This document shows, piece by piece, positions 36,244-48,390 of a DNA stretch of 64,000 bases. The notes below the pieces were generated by a model, which saw only the letters and a list, made by a program, of their open reading frames with translations, searched no databases and was not told where the DNA came from. Where the stretch lies: the NCBI GenBank assembly GCA_018712145.1, contig DVHJ01000081.1:1-64000 (forward strand). The letters are read 5' to 3'. The translations under genes were made by a program, and so were the position numbers. Position 1 is the first letter of the stretch. Each line of letters starts with the position of its first letter. This stretch comes from Candidatus Faecousia faecigallinarum. Lineage in GTDB: Bacteria; Bacillota; Clostridia; Oscillospirales; Oscillospiraceae.

Positions 36244-37313
36244 GGGTTGGTCAATTGGGCCAGGTAGCTGTCGTCAATGGCGGCTTCCTGGAAGGTGGCC
36301 ATGTTGGACATCACGGCGCAGGCGGCTTTCAGGATTTGAAAGGCCAGGGGACAGCCGCTGCCCTCTCCCAGCCCCATGTCCAGCATCAGGCAAGGGGACA
36401 GCCCCAGCAGGGCCTGGGCCAGAGTGTAGCCGGGCTCTCGGGAGACGTGGGACAGAAACAGGTAATCCCGAACTGCCGGCTGCAGCCGCACGGCGCACAG
36501 CGCCGCCACAATGGAGATAAATCCGTCCACCACGGCGGGGAGCTTTGCCGCGGCGCACCCTAGATATGCGCCGGTCATGGCGGCCAGATCCAGCCCTCCC
36601 ACCTTGGACAATACGTCAATGGGATCCTGGGCGTTGGGCCGGTGGAGCCTCAGGGCGCCGTCAATCACCGCTTTTTTCCGGGCAAAGGCGGCGTCGGTCA
36701 GGCCCGCGCCCCGGCCGGTGACGGCGCTGGCCGGGGCGCCGGTGAGGGCGGCCAGCACCGCCGCCGAGGAGGTGGTGTTGCCTACCCCCATCTCTCCAAT
36801 CCCCAGCAGCTGTATCCCCTCCGCTTTGGCCTGAGCGGCCAGATCCAGCCCCACGGCAATGGCGTCCAGGGCCTCCTGCCGGGTCATGGCCGGGACTTTG
36901 GCAAAATTTCCGGTGCCCAGGCGAATTTTCCGGTTCAGGATGCCGGGATACTCTCCGGAATTGCGGATGCCCACATCCACCACCACCACAGAGTCCCCAA
37001 AATACTGGGCCAGGGCGGACATGCCGGTCAGATGCTTGGTCATGTTGATGGACTGGGTGAGGGTGACAATTTCCGGGGTGGAGGCCACGCCCTCGGCGAT
37101 TACGCCGTTGTCGGCGGCAAATACCACCACCCGGCACCGGTCCGGGGCATTGCAGACCTGGCCGGTGATCCCCGCCATGCGGATGGACATTTCTTCCAGG
37201 CGGCCAAGGCTCCCAGGGGGTTTGGCCAGTTGGGCTTGGCGGCGGGCGGCGGCGTCCATGGCAGCCTGATCTGCCGGGGAAATGGGCAGTTGGCCTAGGT
37301 CTTGCTCAGTCAT
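36240..37313 (-). CDS. cobT: Nicotinate-nucleotide--dimethylbenzimidazole phosphoribosyltransferase
   Basis: KPPGSLGRLEEMSIRMAGI, VVVDVGIRNSGEYPGI, GEMGVGNTTSSAAVLAALTG, LGLGEGSGCPLAF. Start at ATG 37313. Confidence 0.96.
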   Translation of the reverse strand: MTEQDLGQLPISPADQAAMDAAARRQAQLAKPPGSLGRLEEMSIRMAGITGQVCNAPDRCRVVVFAADNGVIAEGVASTPEIVTLTQSINMTKHLTGMSALAQYFGDSVVVVDVGIRNSGEYPGILNRKIRLGTGNFAKVPAMTRQEALDAIAVGLDLAAQAKAEGIQLLGIGEMGVGNTTSSAAVLAALTGAPASAVTGRGAGLTDAAFARKKAVIDGALRLHRPNAQDPIDVLSKVGGLDLAAMTGAYLGCAAAKLPAVVDGFISIVAALCAVRLQPAVRDYLFLSHVSREPGYTLAQALLGLSPCLMLDMGLGEGSGCPLAFQILKAACAVMSNMATFQEAAIDDSYLAQLTNP

Positions 37314-38088
37314 GGGGATTCTCCTTTCTGCCGGGCAGGAAGCCCTGGCGGCACAGCCAGTCCAGGGAAGGCCCGCAGCATAAGTTTTCAATGGTAAAGG
37401 TAACCGCTTGGGGAATCAACTCTTCCAGCAGCCTGGCCATGGGGATGGTGCCTTCCCCTAGGGGCTGGTGGGTGTCCTGGCTGCCATGGTTGTTGTGGAG
37501 GTGAACGTGCCGGAGCCAGGGCAGCATGGGCCCAATCCAATCCTGGGGCGGATACCGGGACAGGGTGGTGTTGGCGTGGCCCAGGTCCAGGCAGAGCCCC
37601 AGCCGGGGGTCGTTTACCTGGCCCACAATGTCCACCAGCATGTCCGGGCCCGGGTCCATCACGTTTTCCAGGGCGATGGTCAATTCCCCAGGCATGTCCT
37701 GGAGGAATTCCTGCCAAAAGCGAACCGACTGAGGGACAAACCACTGGGGGAAATATACCCAAGGGATATAACCGCTGTGGATGACCAGACGGCAAATGCC
37801 CAGTGACTGGGCAGCGGCAACGGCCTGCCGGTAGCGTTCCATGGTCACCTGGCGCACCTTTGGGTCGATGGCTGCCGGGCACAGCTCGGCAAAGGGGGCA
37901 TGAAACCAGAACCGGTCAATGCCGGCCATCTGAACCAACGCCTTCGCCCGGCGCTGGGGATAGTCCTGATCCAGGTTGCTGGCGGTGCAGAATTCCGCCA
38001 TTTCCAGGCCCAGGCCGTAGGCCAGGGCCTGGCTGCGGCAGTCCTGGGCAATGGTAGATATGTATAGCCGTTGGGCAAAATCGTTCAT
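37306..38088 (-). CDS. Sugar phosphate isomerase/epimerase family TIM-barrel protein
   Basis: LALENVMD-like (ELTIALENVMDPGPDMLVDIV), LGLCLDLGHANTTLSR, HVHLHNNHGSQDTHQPLGEGTIP. Confidence 0.87.
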   Translation of the reverse strand: MNDFAQRLYISTIAQDCRSQALAYGLGLEMAEFCTASNLDQDYPQRRAKALVQMAGIDRFWFHAPFAELCPAAIDPKVRQVTMERYRQAVAAAQSLGICRLVIHSGYIPWVYFPQWFVPQSVRFWQEFLQDMPGELTIALENVMDPGPDMLVDIVGQVNDPRLGLCLDLGHANTTLSRYPPQDWIGPMLPWLRHVHLHNNHGSQDTHQPLGEGTIPMARLLEELIPQAVTFTIENLCCGPSLDWLCRQGFLPGRKENPHD

Positions 38089-38207
38089 GGGTCCCGCCTC
38101 AATACCCGGCGGTTTCCGCTGCCGGGGGAATTTTATCTGTATCATAGCACAAATTGCCACCGGTGTAAACACAGGGCCTACCGGGAGAATTTCGTCGCTT
38201 TTGCCTC

Positions 38208-38236
38208 TTTACGCCGGGGAGAAAATGGAATACAAT
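38208..38236 (+). promoter_or_regulatory. Putative sigma-A promoter for helicase gene (TTTACG-17-TACAAT)
   Basis: TTTACG 38208-38213, TACAAT 38231-38236. Confidence 0.5.
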
Positions 38237-38253
38237 AGGGGCATCACGGGAGG

Positions 38254-40614
38254 ATGGGAAACGATATGACCTTTGAAACGGAATTTGCCGCCGCCCGGCG
38301 GAAGTACATTGCCTCTAATTTTCCAAATCTAAATGACATGCAGCGGCAAGCGGTGCTGACAACCCAAGGGCCGCTGCTTTTGCTGGCTGGAGCCGGCAGC
38401 GGGAAGACCACGGTGCTTATCCACCGGATTGCCAACCTGATCCGCTACGGCTGCGGCAGCGACAGCGCTGAGGTGCCGGAGGGGGTCACCCAGGCCGATC
38501 TGGACTTTTTGCAGAGCCTGCCGGAGAATCTGGACCCTGCCCAGCGGGAGCGGGCGGACCGGCTCTGCGCCCTGCATCCGGCGGCGCCCTGGAGCGTATT
38601 GGCCATCACCTTCACCAACAAAGCCGCCGGGGAGCTGAAAACCCGGCTGGAGGCGGCCATCGGCCCCCAGGCTCTGGACGTTTGGGCCATGACCTTCCAC
38701 TCCGCCTGCTGCCGGATCCTCCGCCGGGAGATCGACCGGCTGGGCTATGACCGGAGCTTTACCATTTATGACACGGCGGATTCTGAGCGGATTGGAAAAG
38801 AAATCATAAAATCTATGCAGTTGGAGGAAAAGTCCTTCCCGGTGAAATCCGTGCTGAACCGCATCAGCCGGGCGAAGGACCAGCTGCAGCCGCCGGAGGT
38901 GTTTGCCCAAATGGCCCAGTCGGCAGGGGACTACCGCCTGGTGCAGATTGCCCGGGTTTATGCCGAATACCAGCGGCGGTTGAAGGCCAACAACGCAGTG
39001 GACTTTGACGATATTATCTACTTGACGGTGGAGCTGCTGGAGCAGTTCCCGGATGTACGGGAATACTACCAGCGAAAGTTCCGGTATGTGCTCATCGACG
39101 AGTATCAGGATACCAACCGCCTGCAGTACCGCCTGGCGGCGGCTCTGGCCGGCGGACAGAAAAACATCTGTGTGGTTGGGGATGACGACCAGAGCATCTA
39201 CCGGTTCCGGGGCGCCACTATTGAGAATATTTTGCACTTTGAGCAGGATTACCCCGGGACCAAAACCATCCGCCTGGAGCAAAACTACCGTTCCACCCAG
39301 TTCATCCTCAACGCGGCCAACGGGGTCATTGCCCACAACCAGGGGCGAAAAGGCAAAACCCTGTGGACGGCCAACGGCCAGGGCCAGCCGGTGCTGGTTT
39401 ATGAGGCGGCTACTGCGGAGGAGGAGTCCAACTTTGTGGCGGGTCAGATTTTGGCCAGCCGGCGGAGTTTCCAGGATTTTGCCATTTTGTACCGCACCAA
39501 TGCCCAGTCCAACGCGTTGGAATATGCCTTCAAACGCAACGGCATTCCCTACCGGGTGATCGGCGGGGTCCGGTATTTTGACCGGGCGGAAGTGAAGGAT
39601 ATGCTGGCTTACCTCTGCCTCATCAACAACCGGGCGGACGATCTGCGGCTGCAACGGATTGTGAACAACCCGCCCAGGGGACTGGGGGGAAAGACCATGG
39701 AAACTATCCAGCGCCTTGCCCAGGCCCAGGGCTGCCACCTGTATCAGGTGATGCAGGATCCCCCGAGCTACGCTCCCCTGGAGCGGAGCGCGGCCAAGCT
39801 CCAGGCCTTTACCGGCATGATTGAGGACCTGGCGGGATTGCTGGCGGCGGGAATGCCTCTGGACGAATTTTACGACCAACTGGTGCTGCGCACCGGCTAC
39901 GGGAAAATGCTGTCGGACAAACCCACCGAGGAAAACCGCACCCGGCTGGAAAACGTGGGGGAACTGAAGTCCAGCATCCTGAGCTATATGCACAACGCGG
40001 ACAGCCCCACCCTGGCAGGCTTCTTGGAGGAGATTGCCCTGTACACGGACATCGAGCAGTACGACGCCTCTGCCGATGCGGTGGTGATGATGACCATGCA
40101 CAGCGCCAAGGGTCTGGAGTTTCCCCAGGTGTTTTTGGTGGGGGCGGAGGAAGGGCTGTTCCCTGGCGTGCGGGCCATTGGCGAGCCGGAGGAAATGGAG
40201 GAGGAGCGCCGGCTCTGCTATGTGGCCATCACCCGGGCCAGGGAGCGGCTGGTGATCTCCTATGCCCGGCAGCGTATGCTCTATGGCCGGACCAACGCCT
40301 GCAGCCCCTCTCGGTTTTTGCAGGAAATTCCCCAAGACTGCATTGAGCGCCGGGGCGGCTACCACCGGCCAACCCCGGCAAAGCCGAAACCGGTCCCCCG
40401 CCGGGCGGAGCATTCCGACCTGGTGCAGGCCAATGTACCGGCGCCGGTCAACTTCAGCCAGGGGGATACCGTCCAGCACACTGCTTTCGGCAAGGGACTG
40501 GTTACCTCGGTGCGGCAAATGGGGGGCGATGCGCTGCTGGAAATTGCCTTTGACGGCGTGGGCACCAAGCGGCTGATGGCCAAATATGCCGCCGCTTACC
40601 TCACCAAGCTGTAA
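38254..40614 (+). CDS. pcrA: UvrD/PcrA-type ATP-dependent DNA helicase
   Basis: LLLLAGAGSGKTTVLIHRIANL, ITFTNKAAGELKTRL, LIDEYQDTN, VGDDDQSIYRFRGA, MTMHSAKGLEFPQVFLVG. Confidence 0.95.
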   Translation: MGNDMTFETEFAAARRKYIASNFPNLNDMQRQAVLTTQGPLLLLAGAGSGKTTVLIHRIANLIRYGCGSDSAEVPEGVTQADLDFLQSLPENLDPAQRERADRLCALHPAAPWSVLAITFTNKAAGELKTRLEAAIGPQALDVWAMTFHSACCRILRREIDRLGYDRSFTIYDTADSERIGKEIIKSMQLEEKSFPVKSVLNRISRAKDQLQPPEVFAQMAQSAGDYRLVQIARVYAEYQRRLKANNAVDFDDIIYLTVELLEQFPDVREYYQRKFRYVLIDEYQDTNRLQYRLAAALAGGQKNICVVGDDDQSIYRFRGATIENILHFEQDYPGTKTIRLEQNYRSTQFILNAANGVIAHNQGRKGKTLWTANGQGQPVLVYEAATAEEESNFVAGQILASRRSFQDFAILYRTNAQSNALEYAFKRNGIPYRVIGGVRYFDRAEVKDMLAYLCLINNRADDLRLQRIVNNPPRGLGGKTMETIQRLAQAQGCHLYQVMQDPPSYAPLERSAAKLQAFTGMIEDLAGLLAAGMPLDEFYDQLVLRTGYGKMLSDKPTEENRTRLENVGELKSSILSYMHNADSPTLAGFLEEIALYTDIEQYDASADAVVMMTMHSAKGLEFPQVFLVGAEEGLFPGVRAIGEPEEMEEERRLCYVAITRARERLVISYARQRMLYGRTNACSPSRFLQEIPQDCIERRGGYHRPTPAKPKPVPRRAEHSDLVQANVPAPVNFSQGDTVQHTAFGKGLVTSVRQMGGDALLEIAFDGVGTKRLMAKYAAAYLTKL

Positions 40615-40663
40615 GGCATAACCTGCCGGCCTGGGGCATAAGCTGTCCGGGAGGGGATAGCCT

Positions 40664-43310
<2,647 letters not shown>

Positions 43311-43321
43311 AAAAACAAACG

Positions 43322-43428
43322 GGGCCTGTTGCAACTTGAATGATATGCTCCCCATAGTGTAGTCTCGAATTTTTTGCTTTTTCGAGTGTCTACTCTATGG
43401 GGAGCATATCAAATTTTGCAGCAGGCCC
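43322..43428. repeat. Composite nested palindrome: family-A arms enclosing a family-B element
   Basis: GGGCCTGTTGCAA (43322-43334) pairs with TTGCAGCAGGCCC (43416-43428); family-B copy occupies the loop. Confidence 0.85.
43341..43411. repeat. Family-B palindromic element, copy 2 (71 bp)
   Basis: TGATATGCTCCCCATAGTGTAGTCTCGAATTTTTTGCTTTTTCGAGTGTCTACTCTATGGGGAGCATATCA; 17 bp perfect terminal arms plus CTCGAA/TTCGAG inner stem. Confidence 0.95.
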
Positions 43429-43496
43429 TGCTGTGGTTTACCTGATGCGCTTTCGCACCCCCTACACGGGATGCAGTGTACGCGGTTTCCAGAAGT

Positions 43497-43528
43497 AAAA
43501 AGCCGCCCCGCAAGTTTTGCGGGGCGGC
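43497..43528 (-). terminator. Rho-independent terminator of rpsU
   Basis: Minus strand GCCGCCCCGCAA-AAC-TTGCGGGGCGGC followed by TTTTT. Confidence 0.85.
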
Positions 43529-43559
43529 GGAACGAACCAAACGGAACACGGAGGGAAAA

Positions 43560-43742
43560 TTAATAGTACTTTCTCTTATTCTTCCGGGCTGCCTCAGACT
43601 TCTGCTTGCGCTTCAGGCTGGGACTCACGTAATGCTCTCTCTTCTTGACCTCAGCGATGACGCCTTCCTTGGCACAGCTCCGCTTAAATCTTCTCAGAGC
43701 GCTCTCCAGAGATTCATTCTCTTTTACGCGAATTTCAGACAT
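43560..43742 (-). CDS. rpsU: 30S ribosomal protein S21
   Basis: [60 protein letters not shown]. Confidence 0.97.
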   Translation of the reverse strand: MSEIRVKENESLESALRRFKRSCAKEGVIAEVKKREHYVSPSLKRKQKSEAARKNKRKYY

Positions 43743-43863
43743 TGGTTTCCCTCCCTCCAACACATCCGGCTAAATCCAGGATGCTTTCAGGGCCAAATTC
43801 ATGGCTTAACAAATTATAGCTGAATTCTCCCGAATTGTCAAGAAGTTTTTGTAAATTCTGCGC

Positions 43864-46278
43864 CTACCGGACGATCAAGTTCACCAGCTTGTTCTTCACC
43901 ACAATGGTCTTCACCACTTTGCCGCCCTGCTTAGCCAGGAAGCGGGCCACTTTCTCCTCGGTCTGGGCGGCGGCGATCACCGTCTCGTCGGGGGCGTCTG
44001 CCTCTACTCGCACCGTGCCCCGGAGCTTGCCGTTGACTTGGACGGCAATGTCCACCTCCGCGTCCCGGCACATGGCCTCGTCATAGGCCGGCCAGGGGGA
44101 GACGGAGCAAATGCCGGGGAAATCGTGCTGCTGCCAAATCTCGTCGCAGATGTGGGGGGCGAAGGGGCTGAGGAGCTGGAGGAATGTGCCCAGCTCCGCC
44201 CGGTTGCAGCCCTTTTCCCCGAACTGGTTCAGCAGGGTCATCAGGGCGGCGATGGCGGTGTTGGGTTTCAGATGGTCAATGTCCCAGGTGACCTTGCGGA
44301 TGGTCTTGTGGATGGCCGGGGCATTGGCGGCGCTGTAGGCGCTCTCCATATCTTGGACGCTCTCCCCCAGGGTCCAGACCCGGTCCAGGAAACGCTTGCA
44401 GCCCTTTACCGCGTTGGCCGACCAGGCCGCCGCCTTTTCAAAATCGCCGATGAACATGATATAGGTGCGCATGGTGTCGGCGCCATAGGTCTCAATCACG
44501 TCGGTGGGGTTGATCACATTGCCCAGGGACTTGGACATTTTTACCCCGCCTTCCCCCAAAATCATGCCGTGGCTGGTGCGCTTGGCATAGGGCTCCTTGT
44601 TGGGCACTACCCCAATATCGTACAGGAACTTGTACCAAAACCGGGAATACAGCAGGTGCAAGGTGGTGTGCTCCATGCCGCCGTTGTACCAGTCCACCGG
44701 CGCCCAGTAGCGGATGGCTTCCGGCGAGGCCAAGGCCTGGTCGTTGCGGGGGTCCATATACCGCAGGAAATACCAGGAGGAACCGGCCCACTGGGGCATG
44801 GTATCCGTCTCCCGTTTGGCCGGCCCGCCGCAGTGGGGGCAGGTAGTGTTAACCCAGTCGGTTATGGCGGACAGGGGGCTTTCTCCGTCGTCGGTGGGTT
44901 CGTAGCTCTCCACCTCCGGCAAAAGCAGGGGCAGCTGGCTTTCCGGCAGGGGGACCGGGCCGCACTTGGGGCAGTGGACGATGGGGATGGGCTCGCCCCA
45001 GTACCGCTGCCGGGAAAATACCCAGTCCCGGAGCTTGAAGTTGGTTTTGCCGTGGCCGATGCCACGCTCCTCCAGCCAGGCGGTGATGGCAGGAATGGCT
45101 TCCTTCACCGTCATGCCGTTGAGGAAATCGGAGTTCACCAAAATGCCGGTGTCGTCCTTGGCGGTAAAGGCCGCTTCTTCTACATTGCCGCCCTTGACCA
45201 CTTCCACAATTTCGCAGCCAAAGGCCTTGGCAAAGGCCCAGTCCCGGTCGTCGTGGGCGGGCACCGCCATAATGGCCCCGGTACCGTAGGTAGACAGCAC
45301 ATAGTCGGAGATAAAAATGGGAATCTGCTTGCCGTTTACCGGGTTAATGCCCTGGACCCCCTGGAGCTTCACGCCGGTCTTCTCCTTGCTCAGCTCCGTC
45401 CGCTCCAGGTCGCTCTTGGCGGCGGCGGCAGCCTGGTAGGCTTGCACTTCTTGGGCATTGGCCAGCTTGTCCATCCACTTGGCCACCAGGGCATGCTCCG
45501 GGGACAGCACCATATAGGTGGCGCCGAACAGGGTGTCCGGCCGGGTGGTGTACACCAGAATGTCATCTCCCAGGGTGGAGCGGAAGGTCACCTCCGCGCC
45601 GTGGCTCCGGCCGATCCAGTTGATCTGCTGGGCTTTTACCCGCTCCGGGTAGTCTACCTCCGCCAGGTCGTCCACCAGGCGGTCGGCGTACTTGGTGATG
45701 GCCAGCATCCACTGGCTCTTCTCCTTGCGCACCACCGGCGCGCCGCACCGTTCGCACACCCCTTCTACCACTTCTTCATTGGCCAGGACGCACTTGCAGC
45801 TGGTGCACCAGTTTACCGGCATTTTGGCCTTGTAGGCCAGGCCGTGCTTGAACATTTGCAGGAAAATCCACTGGGTCCACCGGAAATACTGGGGGTCTGT
45901 GGTGTCGATTTCCCGGTCCCAGTCGAAGCTGTAGCCCAGGGCCTTGAGCTGGCTGCGGAAGGTTTTGATGTTCTCCGCCGTGACAATCCGGGGATGGATG
46001 TGGTGCCGGATGGCATAGTTCTCCGTGGGCAGGCCGAAGGCGTCGTAGCCGATGGGGAACAAAACGTTTTTGCCCTCCATCCGCTTTTTCCGGGCGATGA
46101 TGTCCATGGCGGTGTAGGGCCGGCAGTGGCCCACGTGGAGGCCTGCGCCGGAGGGGTAGGGAAACTCAAACAGGGCGTAGAACTTCTCCTTCTCGCCGCC
46201 GTTTACCGTGGCGTACAGGTTCTGTTCGGCCCAGATTTTGTGCCACTTCTCTTCAATGGTCTTAAACGCATACTGCAT
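43864..46278 (-). CDS. leuS: Leucyl-tRNA synthetase
   Basis: FPYPSGAGLHVGHCRPYTAMDIIARKKRM, KMSKSLGNVINP. Start at ATG 46278. Confidence 0.97.
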   Translation of the reverse strand: MQYAFKTIEEKWHKIWAEQNLYATVNGGEKEKFYALFEFPYPSGAGLHVGHCRPYTAMDIIARKKRMEGKNVLFPIGYDAFGLPTENYAIRHHIHPRIVTAENIKTFRSQLKALGYSFDWDREIDTTDPQYFRWTQWIFLQMFKHGLAYKAKMPVNWCTSCKCVLANEEVVEGVCERCGAPVVRKEKSQWMLAITKYADRLVDDLAEVDYPERVKAQQINWIGRSHGAEVTFRSTLGDDILVYTTRPDTLFGATYMVLSPEHALVAKWMDKLANAQEVQAYQAAAAAKSDLERTELSKEKTGVKLQGVQGINPVNGKQIPIFISDYVLSTYGTGAIMAVPAHDDRDWAFAKAFGCEIVEVVKGGNVEEAAFTAKDDTGILVNSDFLNGMTVKEAIPAITAWLEERGIGHGKTNFKLRDWVFSRQRYWGEPIPIVHCPKCGPVPLPESQLPLLLPEVESYEPTDDGESPLSAITDWVNTTCPHCGGPAKRETDTMPQWAGSSWYFLRYMDPRNDQALASPEAIRYWAPVDWYNGGMEHTTLHLLYSRFWYKFLYDIGVVPNKEPYAKRTSHGMILGEGGVKMSKSLGNVINPTDVIETYGADTMRTYIMFIGDFEKAAAWSANAVKGCKRFLDRVWTLGESVQDMESAYSAANAPAIHKTIRKVTWDIDHLKPNTAIAALMTLLNQFGEKGCNRAELGTFLQLLSPFAPHICDEIWQQHDFPGICSVSPWPAYDEAMCRDAEVDIAVQVNGKLRGTVRVEADAPDETVIAAAQTEEKVARFLAKQGGKVVKTIVVKNKLVNLIVR

Positions 46279-46283
46279 TGTCT

Positions 46284-46658
46284 TCACTTCTCCTGTTGTT
46301 CCAGAATCTCCGATAAGGGGATCTGCTCCCCGTCGCCCCACAGCCGCTCCAAGTCGTAAAACTGCCGGGCCTCATTGGTAAACACGTGGATGACCACGCA
46401 GCCAAAATCCAAAAGCTCCCAGCTGTTGCCCCGGTGGCCTTCCCGGCCCAGCATGGGTTCCCCCAGCTCTTTCAGCTTTATTTCCACATAGTCGCACAGG
46501 GTCTTCACGTGGGTGTTAGAAGTACCGGTGCAGATGAGAAAATAATCTGCCAGGCTGGTGACATCTTCCACCCGGATGAGTTTGATGCCCACGCCCTTTT
46601 TGCTGTCCAGGGCCCGGGTGGCAACAGCGGCAACCTCTTTCGATGTTAACATAGACAT
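46284..46658 (-). CDS. rsfS: Ribosome silencing factor RsfS
   Basis: GIKLIRVEDVTSLADYFLICTGTSNTHVKTLCDYVE, GWELLDFGCVVIHVF-like motif. Start at ATG 46658 or 46652. Confidence 0.95.
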   Translation of the reverse strand: MSMLTSKEVAAVATRALDSKKGVGIKLIRVEDVTSLADYFLICTGTSNTHVKTLCDYVEIKLKELGEPMLGREGHRGNSWELLDFGCVVIHVFTNEARQFYDLERLWGDGEQIPLSEILEQQEK

Positions 46659-46728
46659 ATCCTTTCTGTGGTCTCCGGCGGTTTTCCGCCGCAATGGGTC
46701 AAGCGCCATGGCGTACTTTGCCATCCGC

Positions 46729-47913
46729 TTATTGTTTCAGCCAGGCAATGGCCTGGAGGGAATCCCGGGCCACCCGCCTGCCCTGCTGGCGGAGAGTGTC
46801 CACCGTCATTTCCAGGCCCATGCACACCGCCCGGTCCAAATCCGTCTGGGCCGCCTGGCGCAGCCGCTCTACTCCGGGGAAATCCCGGTTGGGCTCCATG
46901 TAGTCGGCGATGTAAATGATTTTTTGCAGGGTGTCCATCCCGGCGCAGCCGGTCGTATGGCTTTCAATGGCTCGGAATACCGCCTGATTTTCCCCGAAAA
47001 TCTCCCGGGCCACCCAGGCACCGGTGAGGGCATGGAGGGTTTTGGGGTTCTCCTGGCCGAAGGCGTCCAGGGGGATGCCATAGGCCCGGCACAGCTGCAA
47101 TTGCAGCTCCGGCGGCAGCGCCTTGGTAATGTCGTGGAGCAGCCCCGCCCGGGCGGCATCGGTCACATCCGCGCCGTACTGCCGGGCAAGTTTTGCGGCG
47201 GTGTCCCGGCAGCCCAACACATGGGGGATGCGCTTGGGGTCCAGCAGCGCCTTGACCTCCCGCTCCAGCTCCTCCATGGACAGGCCCCGGCGGTTCCGGT
47301 TCACGCCGTAAAGTCCCTCCCGCTGAATGATCTCCAGCACCGCCGGGGCCACCATCTGCCCCTGGGCCCGGAAAACCAGCATCCGGCGCACGTCGGTGGA
47401 GGACATGGGCAGGGCGTTGTTTTTCAGGAGCTTTACCTTGCCCCCCAGCTTCTTCCGGATAATCTGGGCCTGAGCCTGGAGGGTGTCCTGCACCTTGGGA
47501 TCTCGTTCCTCCCGCAGCAGCACCGCCAGGGTAGCCATAGCGCAGATCCCCGCCGGGTTGTGCCACTGGGGGAAGGACATGAGCATGTCCGTGCCCATGA
47601 TCAGGTAAAGATTATCCTCCGGATACCGGCGGTGAAGTGCTGCCAAGGTATCTGCCGTGTAGCTTTTCCCCGGGCGGATGGCTTCCACGTCCAGCACCTC
47701 CGCCTTGGCCAGACCGGTTGACGCCAGCCGCGTCAGTTCCAGGCGCAGCTCCGCCGGAGGCGTACCCTCCGGCATGTCCTTGTGGGGCGGTTGTCCGTCC
47801 GGGATAATGAGAAGCTTATCCAGCTTCAGCAGGCTGATGGCCTGCTGGGCCGCCGCCATATGTCCCGCGTGAGGCGGGTTAAAGGTCCCGCCGTAAATCC
47901 CAATCTTACCCAT
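46729..47913 (-). CDS. nadD: Nicotinate-nucleotide adenylyltransferase fused to HD-domain YqeK-like phosphohydrolase
   Basis: N-term GIYGGTFNPPHAGHMAAAQ, LIMGTDML, PMSSTDVR; C-term RAGLLHDITKAL, KTLHALTGAWVARE, IIYIADYMEPNRDFPGV typical of YqeK. Confidence 0.95.
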   Translation of the reverse strand: MGKIGIYGGTFNPPHAGHMAAAQQAISLLKLDKLLIIPDGQPPHKDMPEGTPPAELRLELTRLASTGLAKAEVLDVEAIRPGKSYTADTLAALHRRYPEDNLYLIMGTDMLMSFPQWHNPAGICAMATLAVLLREERDPKVQDTLQAQAQIIRKKLGGKVKLLKNNALPMSSTDVRRMLVFRAQGQMVAPAVLEIIQREGLYGVNRNRRGLSMEELEREVKALLDPKRIPHVLGCRDTAAKLARQYGADVTDAARAGLLHDITKALPPELQLQLCRAYGIPLDAFGQENPKTLHALTGAWVAREIFGENQAVFRAIESHTTGCAGMDTLQKIIYIADYMEPNRDFPGVERLRQAAQTDLDRAVCMGLEMTVDTLRQQGRRVARDSLQAIAWLKQ

Positions 47914-47922
47914 TGCCTCACC

Positions 47923-48390
47923 TCATTTTTCTTTCTTGGCCTTTTCCACCGCTTTGGCAATGGCCTGTTCAATGGCCGCCTGCCGGAAATAGGCGTTGCG
48001 CCGCTCCCGCCCTGCTCTGGCCGCCCTCCGCCTGGCCTGGGCGCCTTTGCGCACCGGGTTGGCTTTGGACGGGGGGACTTGGGCCAGCTTGGCCCGGCCG
48101 GTTTGGTTCCTGGCCTGGCGCAGTTTCTCCGACAGGCGGTAGAGGACAAACCTGGAGCCTACGGTACACACCGGCTCGGCTCCCGTAGCGGCGCACAGGG
48201 CCTCCAATGCTTCCCTGGGGGACATGAGCGCTGCCTCCAGCACCCGGCCCTTCACCAATTCCCGGGATTCCAGCTGATTGTCCGCTTCGGCAATCACCTG
48301 CTGGGTGACGCCCCCCTTGCCCACCATCAGGGTGGTTTCCAGGCCGTTGGCCTGAGCCCGGAGCTGTGCCCGCGCTTTACTGGTCAGCAT
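47923..48390 (-). CDS. YhbY/CRS1-type RNA-binding protein with basic C-terminal tail
   Basis: MLTSKARAQLRAQANGLETTLMVGKGGVTQQVIAEADNQLESRELVKGRV; C-terminal Ala/Arg/Lys-rich extension. Confidence 0.92.
   Translation of the reverse strand: MLTSKARAQLRAQANGLETTLMVGKGGVTQQVIAEADNQLESRELVKGRVLEAALMSPREALEALCAATGAEPVCTVGSRFVLYRLSEKLRQARNQTGRAKLAQVPPSKANPVRKGAQARRRAARAGRERRNAYFRQAAIEQAIAKAVEKAKKEK

Noticed and set aside
38090-38260. Cobalamin riboswitch upstream of the cob cluster
   Set aside because: No B12-box-like sequence on the minus strand by eye; only a promoter and a small hairpin.
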